DNA of 64,000 nt from NCBI GenBank assembly GCA_022478985.1, contig JAKSZP010002725.1, positions 62,001 to 126,000 on the forward strand. Direction: 5' to 3'. This document shows positions 34,506-46,463 of this stretch, piece by piece. Both the position numbers and the translations under genes were made by a program. Below the pieces are notes generated by a model. The model was not told the DNA's origin, made no database searches, and worked only from the letters and a program-made list of their open reading frames with translations. The stretch's first letter is position 1; each line of letters begins with the position of its first letter. The DNA comes from Massospora cicadina (lineage: Eukaryota > Entomophthoromycota > Entomophthoromycetes > Entomophthorales > Entomophthoraceae).

Positions 34506-37500
34506 GGGGAAACCTTCACTCTAGGGATGCTGAATATTGCCAGACTCAAGGCCTCCCCATCCTGGGCTAGGAAACTGAGTTTTTTACAAAACAATTTACC
34601 TGTGGATATCCTGGCCATCCAGGAGTCCCACTGTCCACGAGGTTCTGAGGAAGCTTGGAAAACAATGCTCCTCCCATCCCTATCCTTTTGGTCGAAGCAC
34701 TGTAGGGTGCTAATTTGGAAAAATAATTTTTTCAAATTCACATCCTCAGAAACATTCCTAGATGGCCGAGTGCTCGTCATCACCTTCTCGTGGGCTGACA
34801 TTGCACACACAATAGTCAACATCTACGCCCCAAACGGTGCACATGAGCATCAGGGATTTTTCTCATCAGTCAAATTCCTCCCACTACCCCCTGATTCTTT
34901 CCTAGTTGGTGACATGAACTGTTGGCTAACCTCACCAACGGACTGGTGGCCACCCTCACCCCAAGCCCCACAGGGTCATGTAGAACTACGCATTCTAAAA
35001 GCCACCCTCGAGTTAATGGATGCACTGCTGCGACATGCCCCACTGCTCAAAAACATGACGCGTCCCCATGTCCACAATGGCTAATTAAGGTCCATGACCC
35101 ACATCAACCTTATTCTAACACCTGCGAAATTCCAACCCCACATCTCCCACTTCAAAACAACGAAAATGGAATTCTCTGACCACCGACTGGTCTCAATAAA
35201 ATACCACTTACCCATCACAGTTGAAAAGGCCCCACATTGGTGCAAAATCCGCCCCCCAAGCTCGCGTCGCCAGGGTTTTCCACGTGGGTGGAAGAGGCAA
35301 CTTTGCCAAAATCATTTGTTGCACCACTTTGCGTGGACCCCATTTCCACATGGGCAACTTTCAAAGAGGATACCATCCACCACTATTGCCATCTCTCCTC
35401 CAGATGCTCACGAGCCACATCGGCGGTTATCTCGCGCGCTCTGGTGGAATTGGCCCACTTGGAGTCCAACATTTCAGCCACAGGATACAGCCCTGCATGG
35501 GGCCAGAAGTGGGCGGAGGCAGCCGCCCACCTCAACGCACTCAAAAGGCAACACAAACATCGGGTTTGTGTCCAATACAGGGCCACACGCATCACTAAAG
35601 GCGACAAGTGCACCGCATACTTCTTTGAAAAAATTTTTGCTCCATGCCAGAGCGTGGCCTGCACACAGGTGTGAAGGTCAGATAATTCCATTGTGGACAC
35701 ACTGGCTGAAGTGGCAATCAAAATGCAAAAATATTACTCTGAGTTATACCAAGCCAAACCAATTCAGCCAGCTGAAATGGCAGAATTTCTTGACCGAGCT
35801 CATATCTGCACCATTTTCTGATACCTGGAAATAATGAATTTAATTACTCCGAATGAATTATGGACAGCCATTTGCGGTGCGCCAAACTGAAAATGCCCAG
35901 GCCCAGATGGCATTCCATATGAGTTCTACAAAAAATATTTCAAAAATATCCCCATTGCTGCAAGCCTCACTTAACCAAAGCCTGTTGGAAACGCGTTTCC
36001 TAGCAGGAGGACATGAGGCCTTTACTGTAACACTCTTCAAGAAAGGGGATAAGCTTGACTTAGCCAACTGTCGCCCCAATTTCTAACAAACACAGACACA
36101 GAATTTTAACAAAAATCATGGCTAACCGTTTAGGGACTGTAGCATCTGCCACCATCTCCCCAGAACAATTTGGTTTCATCCCCAGAAGGTCGATTTGGGA
36201 TAACGTGCACTCTGTGGCTAATGTATGTCAGTCCACAGCCTCTGGGGCACTTGTATTCTTGGACCAAAAAAAGGCCTATGATAGAGTAAACTGGGAATAC
36301 CTTAGGGCCTGCCTCCATCAATTCCGCCTACCCCTATGCTTCATAAACTGGGTGATGCTGCTCATGGAATCTACAACAATGGCAGTGCGTGGCCCAGGCT
36401 TCCTAACGGATGTAGTCTGCCCTCAAAGGGGCCTGCGACAAGGGGACCCCCCCAGCCCACTCTTATACAACTTCAGCCTTGACCCACTACTGCGAAATGT
36501 GATTGCCCAACTCACTGGGGTTCATGTGCCAGGCCAAACCCCAGTCAAGATGATGGCATTTGCAGATGATTGCGTGGTGGGGGTGTCTAATAACAAAGAT
36601 GCATGCGCGCTTGAAGCCCTCATCCTGGAATATTCCCGGGTAAGCAACGTGGCACTGAACGCCTCCAAAACCAAAATCATCCTCCTTGGTCGGTTTCAGA
36701 ACTGCTGGGCCCCAGCAATTAGTTCCCAACCCGGCCCATCTGCTCGCCCACGTCCACGCCTTACTAACTCAACACATACCGCTCCACTGGTGCTCCCCTT
36801 CGTGCCACGTCCTACCATAGGACTGGTGCGCCATCTGGGCGTATGGATGGAGGCAGGCAGATATGCGTCAGCAGTAATGGAGTGCCATATACTGTACAAC
36901 GTGACGAAGCGAATCGCCTCTCTCAGAACCCATCTTACTACCCTCACTGGCAGGGTTGTTCTTACCAACTCTATGCTCCTATCCAAAGTCTGGTTCGGAG
37001 CCCACGCCATCCCCTTCTCCCCAAGCTTCTTCAAATCCCTGTATGCTTTGCTGCAAGGATGGCTTTGGTCAGGCCGCCCTCCACCAGTACGGCTAGAGGT
37101 CATGTTTGGCCCTCATCATCAAGGTGGCATGGGCCTGCTTGACTTCAAAGCCCATGCTGCCAAGATCCTGGGCACTTGGATCGCGGCCGTCACCGCTCTT
37201 AAACTCCCATCCCAACACTTGTCCCGCGTGGCCCGCTCCAACTTCTCCCAAGCCTTGGGCCTCAACAATCCATCAAACCCCCACTCCCTGATGAAATACC
37301 TCGCATCACACACATTGGCCACAGGTCCTCACGGGACTAAAACCCACTACACATGAATCCTACTCTCCATGCGAAGCGCAGAGTGGAGAATTCGTATTAG
37401 TGGACATACAACCCGAAGAGGCCGCCCCTCTCCTCAGTTCACACAAGAGGTACAGGGGCTACCCATCCATGATGGCGTGATCCCCATTCGACCCCAAGTC

Positions 37501-38200
37501 CTATCCAGGGTGGACTACCTGGACATGATGGACATCCCTTATTCCACTGAGACCCAAAAGACTATCTGGAAATACGCACACCATCCTCTGTTGCAGCCTC
37601 AAGTCCGCTCCCATGTGTGGCGCTGCCTGAAGCGGGTGTATCTTACAGCTGAGCGCTCTAACGCTTTACACTCATCCTGTGTCGTGTGTGGCCAGTATGG
37701 AACGCTGTTCCACTGCCTGGATAAGTGCCCCACCTCTAAAGTGATATGGCGCGAAGTCCAACGTCTGCTGGGCCAGGATCAAACGCATCCCTTCAGTCTG
37801 TCAAGAGATATGTTTGCTTCATCAATGGCCTCCCCCTTCCACCCTCCCTCCGTGCTCTGGTGGTTGCAATCGCCATGTGGACTATCCACACGAATGTCTT
37901 GGATGCCATCGCTGGCTCCATCCCCACCCTCCCAGAAGCTGTCCACAGATTCCGGTCTCATTTGGTGGACCACTTTCAAGCGTGGATGTTTGGATATCTC
38001 CCATCGCGTCACCGACAGCTGGTCTCCTCCTGGTTCCCAGTCTGGTTCATCAAATCAGACCCCTTCCTCCACACGTGCTCAATAGTGGCTACGGCCCCTT
38101 CACACGTTCCCTCCCCCTCCCCATAAGTGGCGTTCCCGCTGGCAACAAGAGATAGCATCGCTTCTCTGGGGTGCCTCCCCTGGTACTAAGTTTATCTTTC
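34506..38200 (+). pseudogene. LINE-B ORF2: endonuclease-reverse transcriptase
   Basis: The endonuclease reads from MLNIARLKASPS (34527) through GDMNCW (near 34910). RT has RPN-type and PEQFGFIPRRS (near 36160) blocks, LVFLDQKKAYDRV, RGLRQGDPPSPLLYNF and the catalytic AFADD at 36556-36570. The stretch 36118-37356 is open for 412 codons. A TGA at 37354 (CGA in LINE-A) separates it from the C-terminal part 37369-38085, which has the zinc finger C-x2-C...H...C near 37680-37735. The ORF2 start codon of LINE-A (ATG at 7676) is AAG here (34506-34508). Frameshifts lie near 35090, 35680, 36080 and 37830. Confidence 0.87.
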
Positions 38201-38259
38201 CTGAGTCATATACAGAAGTGTCCGTCCCATGGTCGGCCATCCCCGCAATAAATTTAAAT

Positions 38260-38276
38260 TTAAGTAAAAACGTCTA
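38260..38276. repeat. LINE-B target site duplication, right copy
   Basis: TTAAGTAAAAACGTCTA, one mismatch to 32974-32990. It marks the LINE-B 3' end. Confidence 0.9.
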
Positions 38277-40260
38277 TCACAAACAATGGAGAATACTAGA
38301 AGTCTGAAGATCAATCTTCTGATCAGTTGAGAAGCATTTCTCAATGGATTAGTATCTTGTGGTATGAAGTGCCACCCACATAGCCTAAGAGTTTATAATT
38401 CTAACCACATTCCAATTTTCCCTGCCCTCTGTTGACAGGATTCAGTACCAATTTCAGTACAAGAACCTTAAAGATGTTGTCCAACATTTGTTAAAGGCAT
38501 CTACTCCATGGGTGTTTGCGTAAGCTGCTCCCGCGCCTCTTCTGTGCCCTCTACCATGTGGTACCTCTATGCCTCAGCCCAGCTGCCATTAGGAGAACTT
38601 ACCCTGGGGCCCAAACGCTATTTTTGCAACTTTTTCCACCTAGCTATTCATCACCTACTCCAGCTAGTTGGGTTGCACCATCATGAAGTCTCCTGACAAC
38701 TGGGGCTCACCCAGTCTTTACATTCCTACATTGTCAATTTTTGCAATGTGGCCTCCTCCTTTATCCATAACAACTGCAATGCCATTATTGATAACCAATA
38801 ATTGATCAATAAGGGCTGAGACCAAATTGCGGTGTTGGATAGTGGGATCTCTGGCTATCTTGAGGACTGGCTGCATCAAAACGCCCAACTCCTTGAGGCA
38901 GCTTGTAAGCAGCGCCTCTTCCAGTTGAGGATTTGGTTCAGACTCTGCAACAACACTATTGTGAGCTGGCCTTTTGTGACTACACCTCCAGGAGTGAAGT
39001 TCCTGAAGGGCTAGGGGTTCCAAAGGCCCCAAAGGGCTGAGGGACCCGAAGGAACAGAGGGTCCTCATGGACCTTAAGGGCCCTCATGTCCTGTAGCACC
39101 CAATCCCAAAGGCCCTGACAACTCATGGTAAAAGGATAAGATAGCAAAATTGGCTGCCTTACGCGATTAAATTTGGAATGTACTCATGGGTGCAAACATC
39201 AAGTAGACGGAGTCCCCCTTGACTCACGAGTTTCCATCATGACACTTTCAGACAATATGGAAAAATTCATCGCTTTCATCAAGCTTACTGACAGTTGCAT
39301 CTCTCAGCTTATACAAACTTGTTAAAAATTCAAAACCCGGTTGACAACCCTCAAGAGCCAGCTTTGCCTTTAGGGCACCGACATTCATTATCTATAAAAC
39401 AGGTTACAAATAAGGCTTCTGTTTCCTCCCTCAACTAAAACTGTGATAATATCCAAGAGGACCTTGAGGGCTACAGTGACAGCTAGACCAGCAGGCCCCC
39501 TATGACTATGCGGAGACCAAGATCTCTAAGTCAAAGCCCATCTCTAGTGTTAACACCCTCTTCACTCCTCTTGTAAATAGATTTATATCTAGATTTAAAG
39601 AAAGATTCATCACCCGGCCAGAAAAACATTACCTCCTTTCTGTATGCATATGAGAGCTCCATGGAGGAAGCCACCAACTGGAAGAAGATAAAGCATATCC
39701 ACTACTGCCTCAAAAGCACTGTCCAGGCGATCATGACCCCCTTTGAATGTGTACAACACCTGGTAAAAGGTCTGTATAGCCTTAATATAAGTTTTTGCAG
39801 CAATCAAACCCTGGCCAACCCAAAAAAGCCATCATGAGCTATCCGCCTAAAAAAAGGATAAAGAACCTTGAAGTTTGCCAGCCGTTTTAATTCCCAAGCA
39901 CAACCCTTAGTCGCTACCAATTGTATCACCTTGGATGATGCTATCACCGCTGTCATCTCCAAATTGGGATCCAACCCTGAGGTTCAAATGCATATGATCA
40001 GACAGAAGAATGTGTTACCTGTATACAGGAAAGCAAGGAATCATTTAGTGAGATCCCTGCAAAGACCCTCCACTCTAAGGCTACCTCTTCCAATCCCTCT
40101 AACCATCCTCAAGTCTACGTGGTCAACAACCAGAAGAATCCTCAACCTTGATGCACCTACTGTAACAGTTTCAGAAACAGCGCCAAGACCTGCTGAAAAC
40201 GACTTGACAAGAAGGCAATAAAAGGGCCGTCAGCATTAAGGACTAGGCGCTCCATGCTGA
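38277..40260 (+). pseudogene. Gypsy-6 gag remnant
   Basis: Degenerate coding DNA with a zinc knuckle at 40152-40193 that reads C-T-Y-C-NSFR-N-SAKT-C: the histidine is replaced by asparagine. Upstream, 39868-40221 is open and contains SRFNSQAQPLVATN and AVISKLGSNPEVQMHMI, compatible with the end of a capsid and the linker to the knuckle. The N-terminal part, from 38277, has short open segments only. Gag function is inferred from place and knuckle. Confidence 0.65.
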
Positions 40261-40454
40261 CATCCCTACCACGTCTTAATAATCCTCCATAACTTGAACT
40301 TGAAGCTATTATACCAGGAGAAAAAGATCTGTTATCCATCAATAATAAAAAACTGATACTGCTTACTCTTCTTCCAATGACTCTCCCATGTTTCTCACGC
40401 TACTTCCCCAGTTTGGAAGTCTGGATACCCACATCATATTCTAATTTCATAAGA

Positions 40455-40800
40455 TTTCATTCCTTGCCATAGTCAACAGTGGCTCCCCTGTAAACGTCAT
40501 ATTGTTTAAGTTAATGAAACGTATCAAGATCGCTCCAGATTTGCCCCACTATATGAAGTATGGCACAGCTGGCCCACAATGCACCCAATCTATAGGAGAT
40601 TATCCCTTTTACCTGTACAGCTCAGATAGCTTGCTGTAAACATCCCCGCTGTTACGCTAGATAACCCTAGCTATGACCTGCTCCATAGGACTCACTTCCT
40701 TTGAGACTACTCAGCAGTATTCTATTATGATAGTGGCTTTCTATCCCTACTAGGGCATTGGGTCCCCCTGAATCTTCAAAATCTCTCATGACTTTAAGAC
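40455..40800 (+). pseudogene. Gypsy-6 protease remnant
   Basis: The active-site region is altered (V-N-S-G-S-P near 40470-40487, where D-T-G is expected). It is followed by MKYGTAGPQCTQS (near 40555) and a DLL-rich block near 40675, matching the order of the Gypsy-5 protease. The loss of the catalytic aspartate (to N) parallels Gypsy-4. Stops occur in all frames. Confidence 0.6.
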
Positions 40801-41269
40801 GGAAGTCAAAGCCTGAGCCTTTTTAGAGGAGAGTGAAGGCCAAATCAATCAGCTCAAATTTCTTATAATGGGCCCTTGAGTCCGATTGCCCCCATGCTGT
40901 TGGTGGACAAGAAGGCATGCCGATTTACTTACCTAGGGTGACTAAAATACCTTTAAAGTCATAAGTATTTAAGAAACCTGGGTTCAGGTTAACATCCCCT
41001 ATGAATGCCTACTGGAAATCTGAGGCCTAGACAACCCATCCACCAAGGAGGTGCCAACCTTCCTGGGAATTCTAGATTCAGCTTATTCCAGATCCATATC
41101 AGTGTTGCTGGAAAACCTTACCAACAAACTCAAAATAGTAGGTCCAACTAGTCCCGCCACTTATGTCCACCTCCTACCAGTGTAGGCTGTTGACAATGTC
41201 CAAAGTTTTAGGAGCTAAGGTACTTTGGCTTCAAAAAGCTTCATTGGTGGGCCTGGCCGACACTAGTAT

Positions 41270-42580
41270 TGGAAAGAACCTCTTGGATGACCAACAGCTC
41301 AAGGTTCAAGAGTTGTTAGAGGAGTATTTGGGCCTAATTTCAGCCTCAACATATGACTTAGGAAGAATTAACGAAAGACTACATCATGTGGAGACTGGGG
41401 ACGCACCCCCTTGCAGTCCTGACCTTACAGAAAGAGAAAGGTTGAAGAGGCCTAGGTGGCGGTGGAGCTCAGAAAACTACCTGACGTTGGACTCCTAGTA
41501 CCATCGAGAAGCCCTTGGGCCTCTTCTATTCTGCTGGTTCAAAAGAAGGATGGCAGCCACTGGGAGGTGATGTACTACCGGTAACTTAACTTCATCACCA
41601 AGAAGGACAGTTATTTTCTTCATGAATTTATGTTCCCTTCATCTGCTTACTGGATCTCTGTACTTTTCTCCATAGACCTTACTAGCAGATATTGGCAAGT
41701 TGAGCTCACCCCTGAAGATCAAGCCAAGTGTGCTCTCATAGCTAACAAGGGATTATTAAATCCCACAAGGATGCCACAGGGCATCTGTAACGCCCCGGCC
41801 ACTTTACAACGCGCCATGGACGGGATCCTTGAGGGACTTGAAGCTTTTGTGTATTATTGTCAACCTATATGACATTAATGTTTTCTTATGAACCTTTAAT
41901 GGACATGTTGAGCATCTTAGGGAAGCCTTCAATCAGCTCCAGAAGGCTTCTATAAAGCTTAAAAATTTGATGTTTTTTTTCTTCCAGTCAGAACTGGAGT
42001 TTCTGGGACACAAAGTTTCAAAGGATTGATTCCAGCCTATACTGGACAAAGTTGACGCCATATAAAGAATGTAGTACTCCCAGAGCGTAAAGGATATCCA
42101 GGTGTTCCTAAGCATGGTGGACTATTATTGTCGTTTATCCCCCAGTTTGCCAACCTAGTCAAGCCAATGTTCTACCTCATATAGAGAATTTGACTTTTGA
42201 ATGGCGGCCTGTACAAGAGCAGAATTTTAATGCCTTATGAACTGCTCTATGTATTAAACCCATTCTAGTCCACCCGTGGTTTAACTAACCCTTCTTGTTG
42301 TTTATGGATGCAAACAATGTCGCCGTTGGGGCTATCCTAGCCCAGCACAACAAAAATTAGGTTAACCATCCAGTGGCCTATTTTATTAAGACATTGGGTA
42401 AAGCTGAACGGAACTACAGTGTTACTGAGAGGGAAGGCCTGTCTTTTTGCTAGCCATCAAACATTTTTGGCCTTATCTCTATGGTACCCACTCTACCATT
42501 TTCACTAACCACTCCTCGCTCTAGTGAGTCCAGCAAAGGAAAGACCCAGAAGCCCGTTTACCCAGATGGGCTTACGACTG
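41270..42580 (+). pseudogene. Gypsy-6 reverse transcriptase and RNase H remnant
   Basis: The start region VQELLEEYLGLI (near 41310) precedes fingers motifs (LVQKKDGSHWEV-like, near 41540). The open stretch 41630-41872 has SIDLTSRYWQVELTPEDQ and MPQGICNAPATLQRAMDG. The catalytic loop at 41862-41873 reads N-L-Y-D in place of Y-x-D-D. RNase H follows with LFMDANNVAVGAILAQ (near 42297) and a NYSVTEREG block (near 42412). Polymerase activity is impossible with this active site. Numerous frame changes. Confidence 0.8.
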
Positions 42581-42849
42581 TAGTGCTAAGATTTCACCAT
42601 TAGCCATCACTTGGGCGCAATTCATCAAAACTCCAACATCCTCTCCAAGATCCGGTGATAGCAGCTTTGACCCCCAAGGAAAACCAGATTTACAATCTGA
42701 CAGGATGACCTGAGTTATGGGAGTTGAAAACTCCTTAGGTCCAAGATGAGCAAAGGATGAACCCATGACACTCAAATTAAGGATGGGTTGCTCTACAAGA
42801 GGGTCAATAAGAAAAAGCTCTCTTATGTCTGCCCTTATTCCCAAACTGA

Positions 42850-43890
42850 TGTTATTCTAGAGGGCCATATATAATGTGGGACATGGGGCGGTTAAGAAGG
42901 CTCATTAATGGCTGAAGTTACGATGTTATTGGTACCAAATGGTAGAGACCATCTAAGAGGTCTTGGAGGCATGTATGACTTGCCTATCCCAAGACCCAGC
43001 CAATCCTTGATTTCAACACTTGGTCATCTCACCAAGTGGCCCTTCAATGTCTTTAGCATCAATGTGTTGGGCCCTCTTCCTATTGGGTTGCATGGCCATA
43101 AGTATATTATTCTAGCCGTGGACCATCTAACCAAGTGGGTGAAGCAATTTTGGTCTCAGCTTCCGCTCATTAAAGCCATAGCCCTCTTTATTGTTTTATC
43201 CGATTTCGCCCAGCATGGGTTCCCCCAAGCCTTACTTTTGAGAAATGGGTTCAACTTCACCGCACAGGTAGTACAATAACTTACCAGCTATTCAGCTTTA
43301 ACCAGAGTTTCGCCGCCCTTACCACCCATCAACTAATGGGGTGGTAGAACGCGCTAACGAAACTCTTATTTTCATTATATGTAAGATGGCCACCTCAGAT
43401 CCTTCCCGCTGGAACCACTAACTACCCAGCGCTTTGCTTGCCTATAGGATAAGCTACCACCAGGTCATCAAGATTTCCCCATTTAAAGCCCTTTATGGGC
43501 GGGCTCCCAGCTACCAAGTAGCATTCAGCCATTGCTTGAAATCTCCACGCCTGAGAACTCTAAGTTAACTATGTGGGCCTTGGCTGATAAAGTTGTCCGG
43601 CCTCAAGCCCTAGCCACATAAGGCATTTTCACCACTACAGGAAGAGAGACATCCTAATTTAAACTCAGCCACCCCTCCTTACCAACTTCCCTTTAGTTGA
43701 CCTTGTTCTCTTCTATCATCATTGACTTGGAGATTGACAGAATAAGATTGACATTCTTTGGTCTGGAACTTATAAGGTTATTCATAAGGTGAAGTCAAAG
43801 TACTCCATTAATGACGTCACCCAGGAGACTGTGGTTAATAGAGTGCATGGCCGATTCCTTTGGCCCTATACCCCCTCTGACAAGATCTTG
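42850..43890 (+). pseudogene. Gypsy-6 integrase remnant
   Basis: The stretch 42908-43279 is open and holds SINVLGPLPIGLHGHKYI (the first catalytic D is replaced by N) and AVDHLTKWVKQF. The second catalytic position reads L-L-R-N-G instead of S-D-N-G, so that aspartate is also lost. The third block, N-G-V-V-E-R-A-N (near 43335), is intact but in another frame. The tail shows VHGRFLWPY (near 43850). A purine tract AGGGGGA (43891-43897) precedes the LTR. Confidence 0.78.
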
Positions 43891-43897
43891 AGGGGGA

Positions 43898-44374
43898 TGT
43901 TATCAGGATATAAGATGAAAAAAGAATTAGAATCCCTAGTTCCAAATTATGCCGCAGTGAATTGACTCTCAAGCTTATTTAAACTGAGCCTTATCTCAAT
44001 GGCACCAAACCCAAATTAAATTTGGAATCATCACGTGTTCAAAAATCGATGGAGATGACTTCAGGAACCTCATCCACACTTCCTGAATTGAAAGAGGTGC
44101 GGACTCCACCGCTCCAGTCAGGGGGGCAATGAATTACAATGAGGGTGCCACCCAAGCGTTTAATCTGATTGGCCATGAAAGATCCTGAGCGGATGGGGAC
44201 ACAAAGATTCTTAAAGTACCTTGTCCTTATGCACCCTAAAACATCAATACATTTGAATATAGAAAAATAATATGTATTTAGTACATCCTTACGTTTTTTG
44301 ACCTCTTTAAAATTTCTCAGCTTTGAGCCCACCTTCAAACCTCAGTGGCAGTCTAGAGAACTGTAATGCTGAAA
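43898..44374 (+). repeat. Gypsy-6 3' LTR
   Basis: It starts TGTTATCAGGAT right after the purine tract and is the partner of 32465-32940. The right end is set by alignment (CTGTAATGCTGAAA against CTGTAACGCCAACA) and may be off by a few bases. Confidence 0.82.
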
Positions 44375-44699
44375 ATCGTAAAATAAATTTGGACATCTAA
44401 GATTTGGGTATATGACATAAGGATAGCTTGGAACATCAAGTGATACTAATGAAGTAAAATTGACATTCAAAACTCTAATTCTTCATTTGATTCACAAATT
44501 GTACCCTACTACCATGGTTAAGATTAGTAGATCCCCACCATGCCAAAATAAGACCCAGCATTCCGCCAATGGTAGAGTGATGGGTTAATCTTTTATCTAG
44601 TTTCCCCTTTGTAGTTTAATATACTATAAATTGAAAATTCTCTTTTGTTATTAATATCCTTTAAACGTCATATGGGCAACAATTCCCTTGGGTTAAAGC

Positions 44700-45850
44700 G
44701 TTTCCACCATCCTCTAAGCGCCTATTTCAAACCACTTGAGACCAGGGATTTCTTGTGGACTGTGGCAGCTCTTGTGGGTTCTAGCATATCCCCAAAAGAA
44801 GACAGATCTTTCCTTTGAGCACTGGATCCTTACAATTAACTTCTCTACAATATCGCATTTAATCCCTCAAAGGCCTGTTTCTGTTCCAGGCCCCACTTTA
44901 ATTTTGTTTCCCTTATTAAAAGGTAAGTAAGGGGTTCATCCAAGTCTGCGAATTGGGGGATAAATTTCTGTTAATATCCCACCATCTTAGGGGGAACACT
45001 TGTATATCTATTATGATCTTGGGTGGCTCCATTGTATTTATTGCTTTGACCTTCCCGTCTTGGAGCTTTTTTCGCTGGGACTGATCTTGTGCACAAGGAA
45101 CTCTAGTTTCCTTTTAGGGAAGGTTCATTTGCTTCATTACAACTTTAAATTGGATGCTCAAAGATGATAAAGGCTTTGCGAAGTGTTGAAGATGCTTTTA
45201 GAAAATTGGCTGAACATGATAATGTCGTCTAGGTAAATAAACACTGGGCAATTATATCAAGATATTACCTGTAACTATCTCATTCCCTGATGAGGGTGCA
45301 GAATACACAACCATACAATTAGGGAACAAGCCACAAACAGCAAAGGAAAGAGGTCACCACAAAGGGTTCCAGTAAAAATGGGACCCAAGGAGAGTGAGTA
45401 CAAAGTCGTGTAAATTACTATATATTAAAATGCAAGGACTTGGTTAGACCCTAGGGAGAGTCCATAACCAAATGCAGATCAGTACTGGGGGTTCTTGGGC
45501 GCCTCAATTTGGAGGGGCCCAGGCTTTCCCATGTGGGAACCGAATCCATATCTATCTTAGAATATTAAAATTACCAATATTGTTAGAAACTTCTCCAAGA
45601 AATCGCAAATATCAGACTAAGGGGCTATCTGATAGGTAAAAACAAACTTGAGTTATTGAAAACTAAGCCAATCAACAAAGGTCAATTTTGGCATACTATA
45701 ATTAAAAATTAGTGATATCATTTTCCATTGGGTGAGGCACTGCGCCCAATCCAGCCAATAAACGCATTCTACCATCCTTTGTGGTACTAAGCTCAATTAA
45801 GCCACAAAGAGTGATTGTCTGTGATTGGATTTTGCAAGATTTAACTATAT
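44700..45850 (-). pseudogene. Gypsy-7: reverse transcriptase fragment, minus strand
   Basis: On the minus strand, KDGRMRLLAGL (near 45770) resembles the K-D-G-x-x-R entry of RT. The catalytic loop V-F-I-Y-L-D-D-I-I-M-F-S is intact at 45224-45235 (+ coordinates of YLDD). YxQKFIPQFADLDEPLTYL and KWGLEQKQAFEGL (near 44975-44860) give the RT-RNase H linker. The stretch between entry and loop is poorly conserved, so it may contain indels. Gag, protease and integrase were not found. Gypsy-6 stands immediately downstream and may have inserted into this element. Confidence 0.65.
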
Positions 45851-46229
45851 GATAAAACGAACAGGACTTAAAGCCCTATTCTCCAAGTAAACATAACGTC
45901 CCGCCATAATTCAAAAAATAGCAGGTTATCATAGAGCCAAGGATGTAATGCTCCCATGACCATCACGCGCACCCCCAAAACCAAATTTGGCATATTTTGC
46001 CCTTACCCAGAGTTGGTCCAGGGTGTGCTTCAGGTCAAGCAGGTTCACCTTCTTGAGCCCCTTGGCCTCTTCACGTTAAGCTTTATTGGTACAATCTTCC
46101 TTGCCAATATGTCATTTTACCATGACATTACCATCCTGTTCTTTTAGGGCTCCACCCCCTCCAGGGTTCATCCAAGGAAATTTCTTGTGGTTGGGGGCCA
46201 GCTTCATGGCAGCAACAATTGGTTTGGCA

Positions 46230-46380
46230 TTGTGCCCTTCTGCATCTGGTAAATGCTCCTGGAATGCATCAATGAGGTCTTGGGCATGGACACAGTCACT
46301 TTCTGGGACTCAGTTGTTCTCCGTTACATCAACCCCTTTTACAACACCAGGTACTCAAAATTTCTCATTTATGCCAGGAG
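46230..46380 (-). pseudogene. Gypsy-8 chromodomain
   Basis: After the integrase tail the minus strand reads V-K-G-V-D-V-T-E-N-N, then V-P-E-S-D-C, then AQDLIDAFQEHLPDAEGH. This is the W-K-G...E-N-T-W-E-P...A-x-x-L-I-x-x-F pattern of chromoviral chromodomains, which tether integration to modified histones. The aromatic cage residues are mostly lost: a stop replaces one tryptophan. A frame change lies near its start. Confidence 0.72.
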
Positions 46381-46463
46381 TCTAAAACCTCCCCTACTTC
46401 CACTACGGGGTCTCCTACACAAGGTATGACTCTGGAGTCTCAGGCGGGGACCCTAAAACAAGG

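Larger units (their letters stand above)
32991..38259 (+). mobile_element. LINE-B: near full-length copy of the LINE-A family
   Basis: 5269 bp on the + strand, the reverse-complement match of LINE-A (3920-9189) along its whole length, with the same 5' end (ACTTTTCTTTCTCGTTGC) and a similar A/T-rich 3' end. It is flanked by a 17-bp duplication with one mismatch and inserted in the leader of Gypsy-6 between its primer site and gag. It carries more in-frame stops than LINE-A, mostly C-to-T or G-to-A changes. Confidence 0.93.
32465..44374 (+). mobile_element. Gypsy-6: LTR retrotransposon split by LINE-B
   Basis: Two related LTRs (32465-32940 and 43898-44374) flank a primer site, LINE-B, gag, protease, RT, RNase H and integrase. 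Without LINE-B the length is about 6.6 kb. The LTRs differ from those of Gypsy-4 and Gypsy-5, so this is a separate family, though the coding order is the same. No convincing 5-bp target duplication was found. Stops are frequent in all modules. Confidence 0.85.

Noticed and set aside
32460..44379. GAAAT / GAAAAT as a Gypsy-6 target duplication
   Set aside because: The right copy falls inside the aligned LTR end and is not identical. I leave the duplication unresolved.
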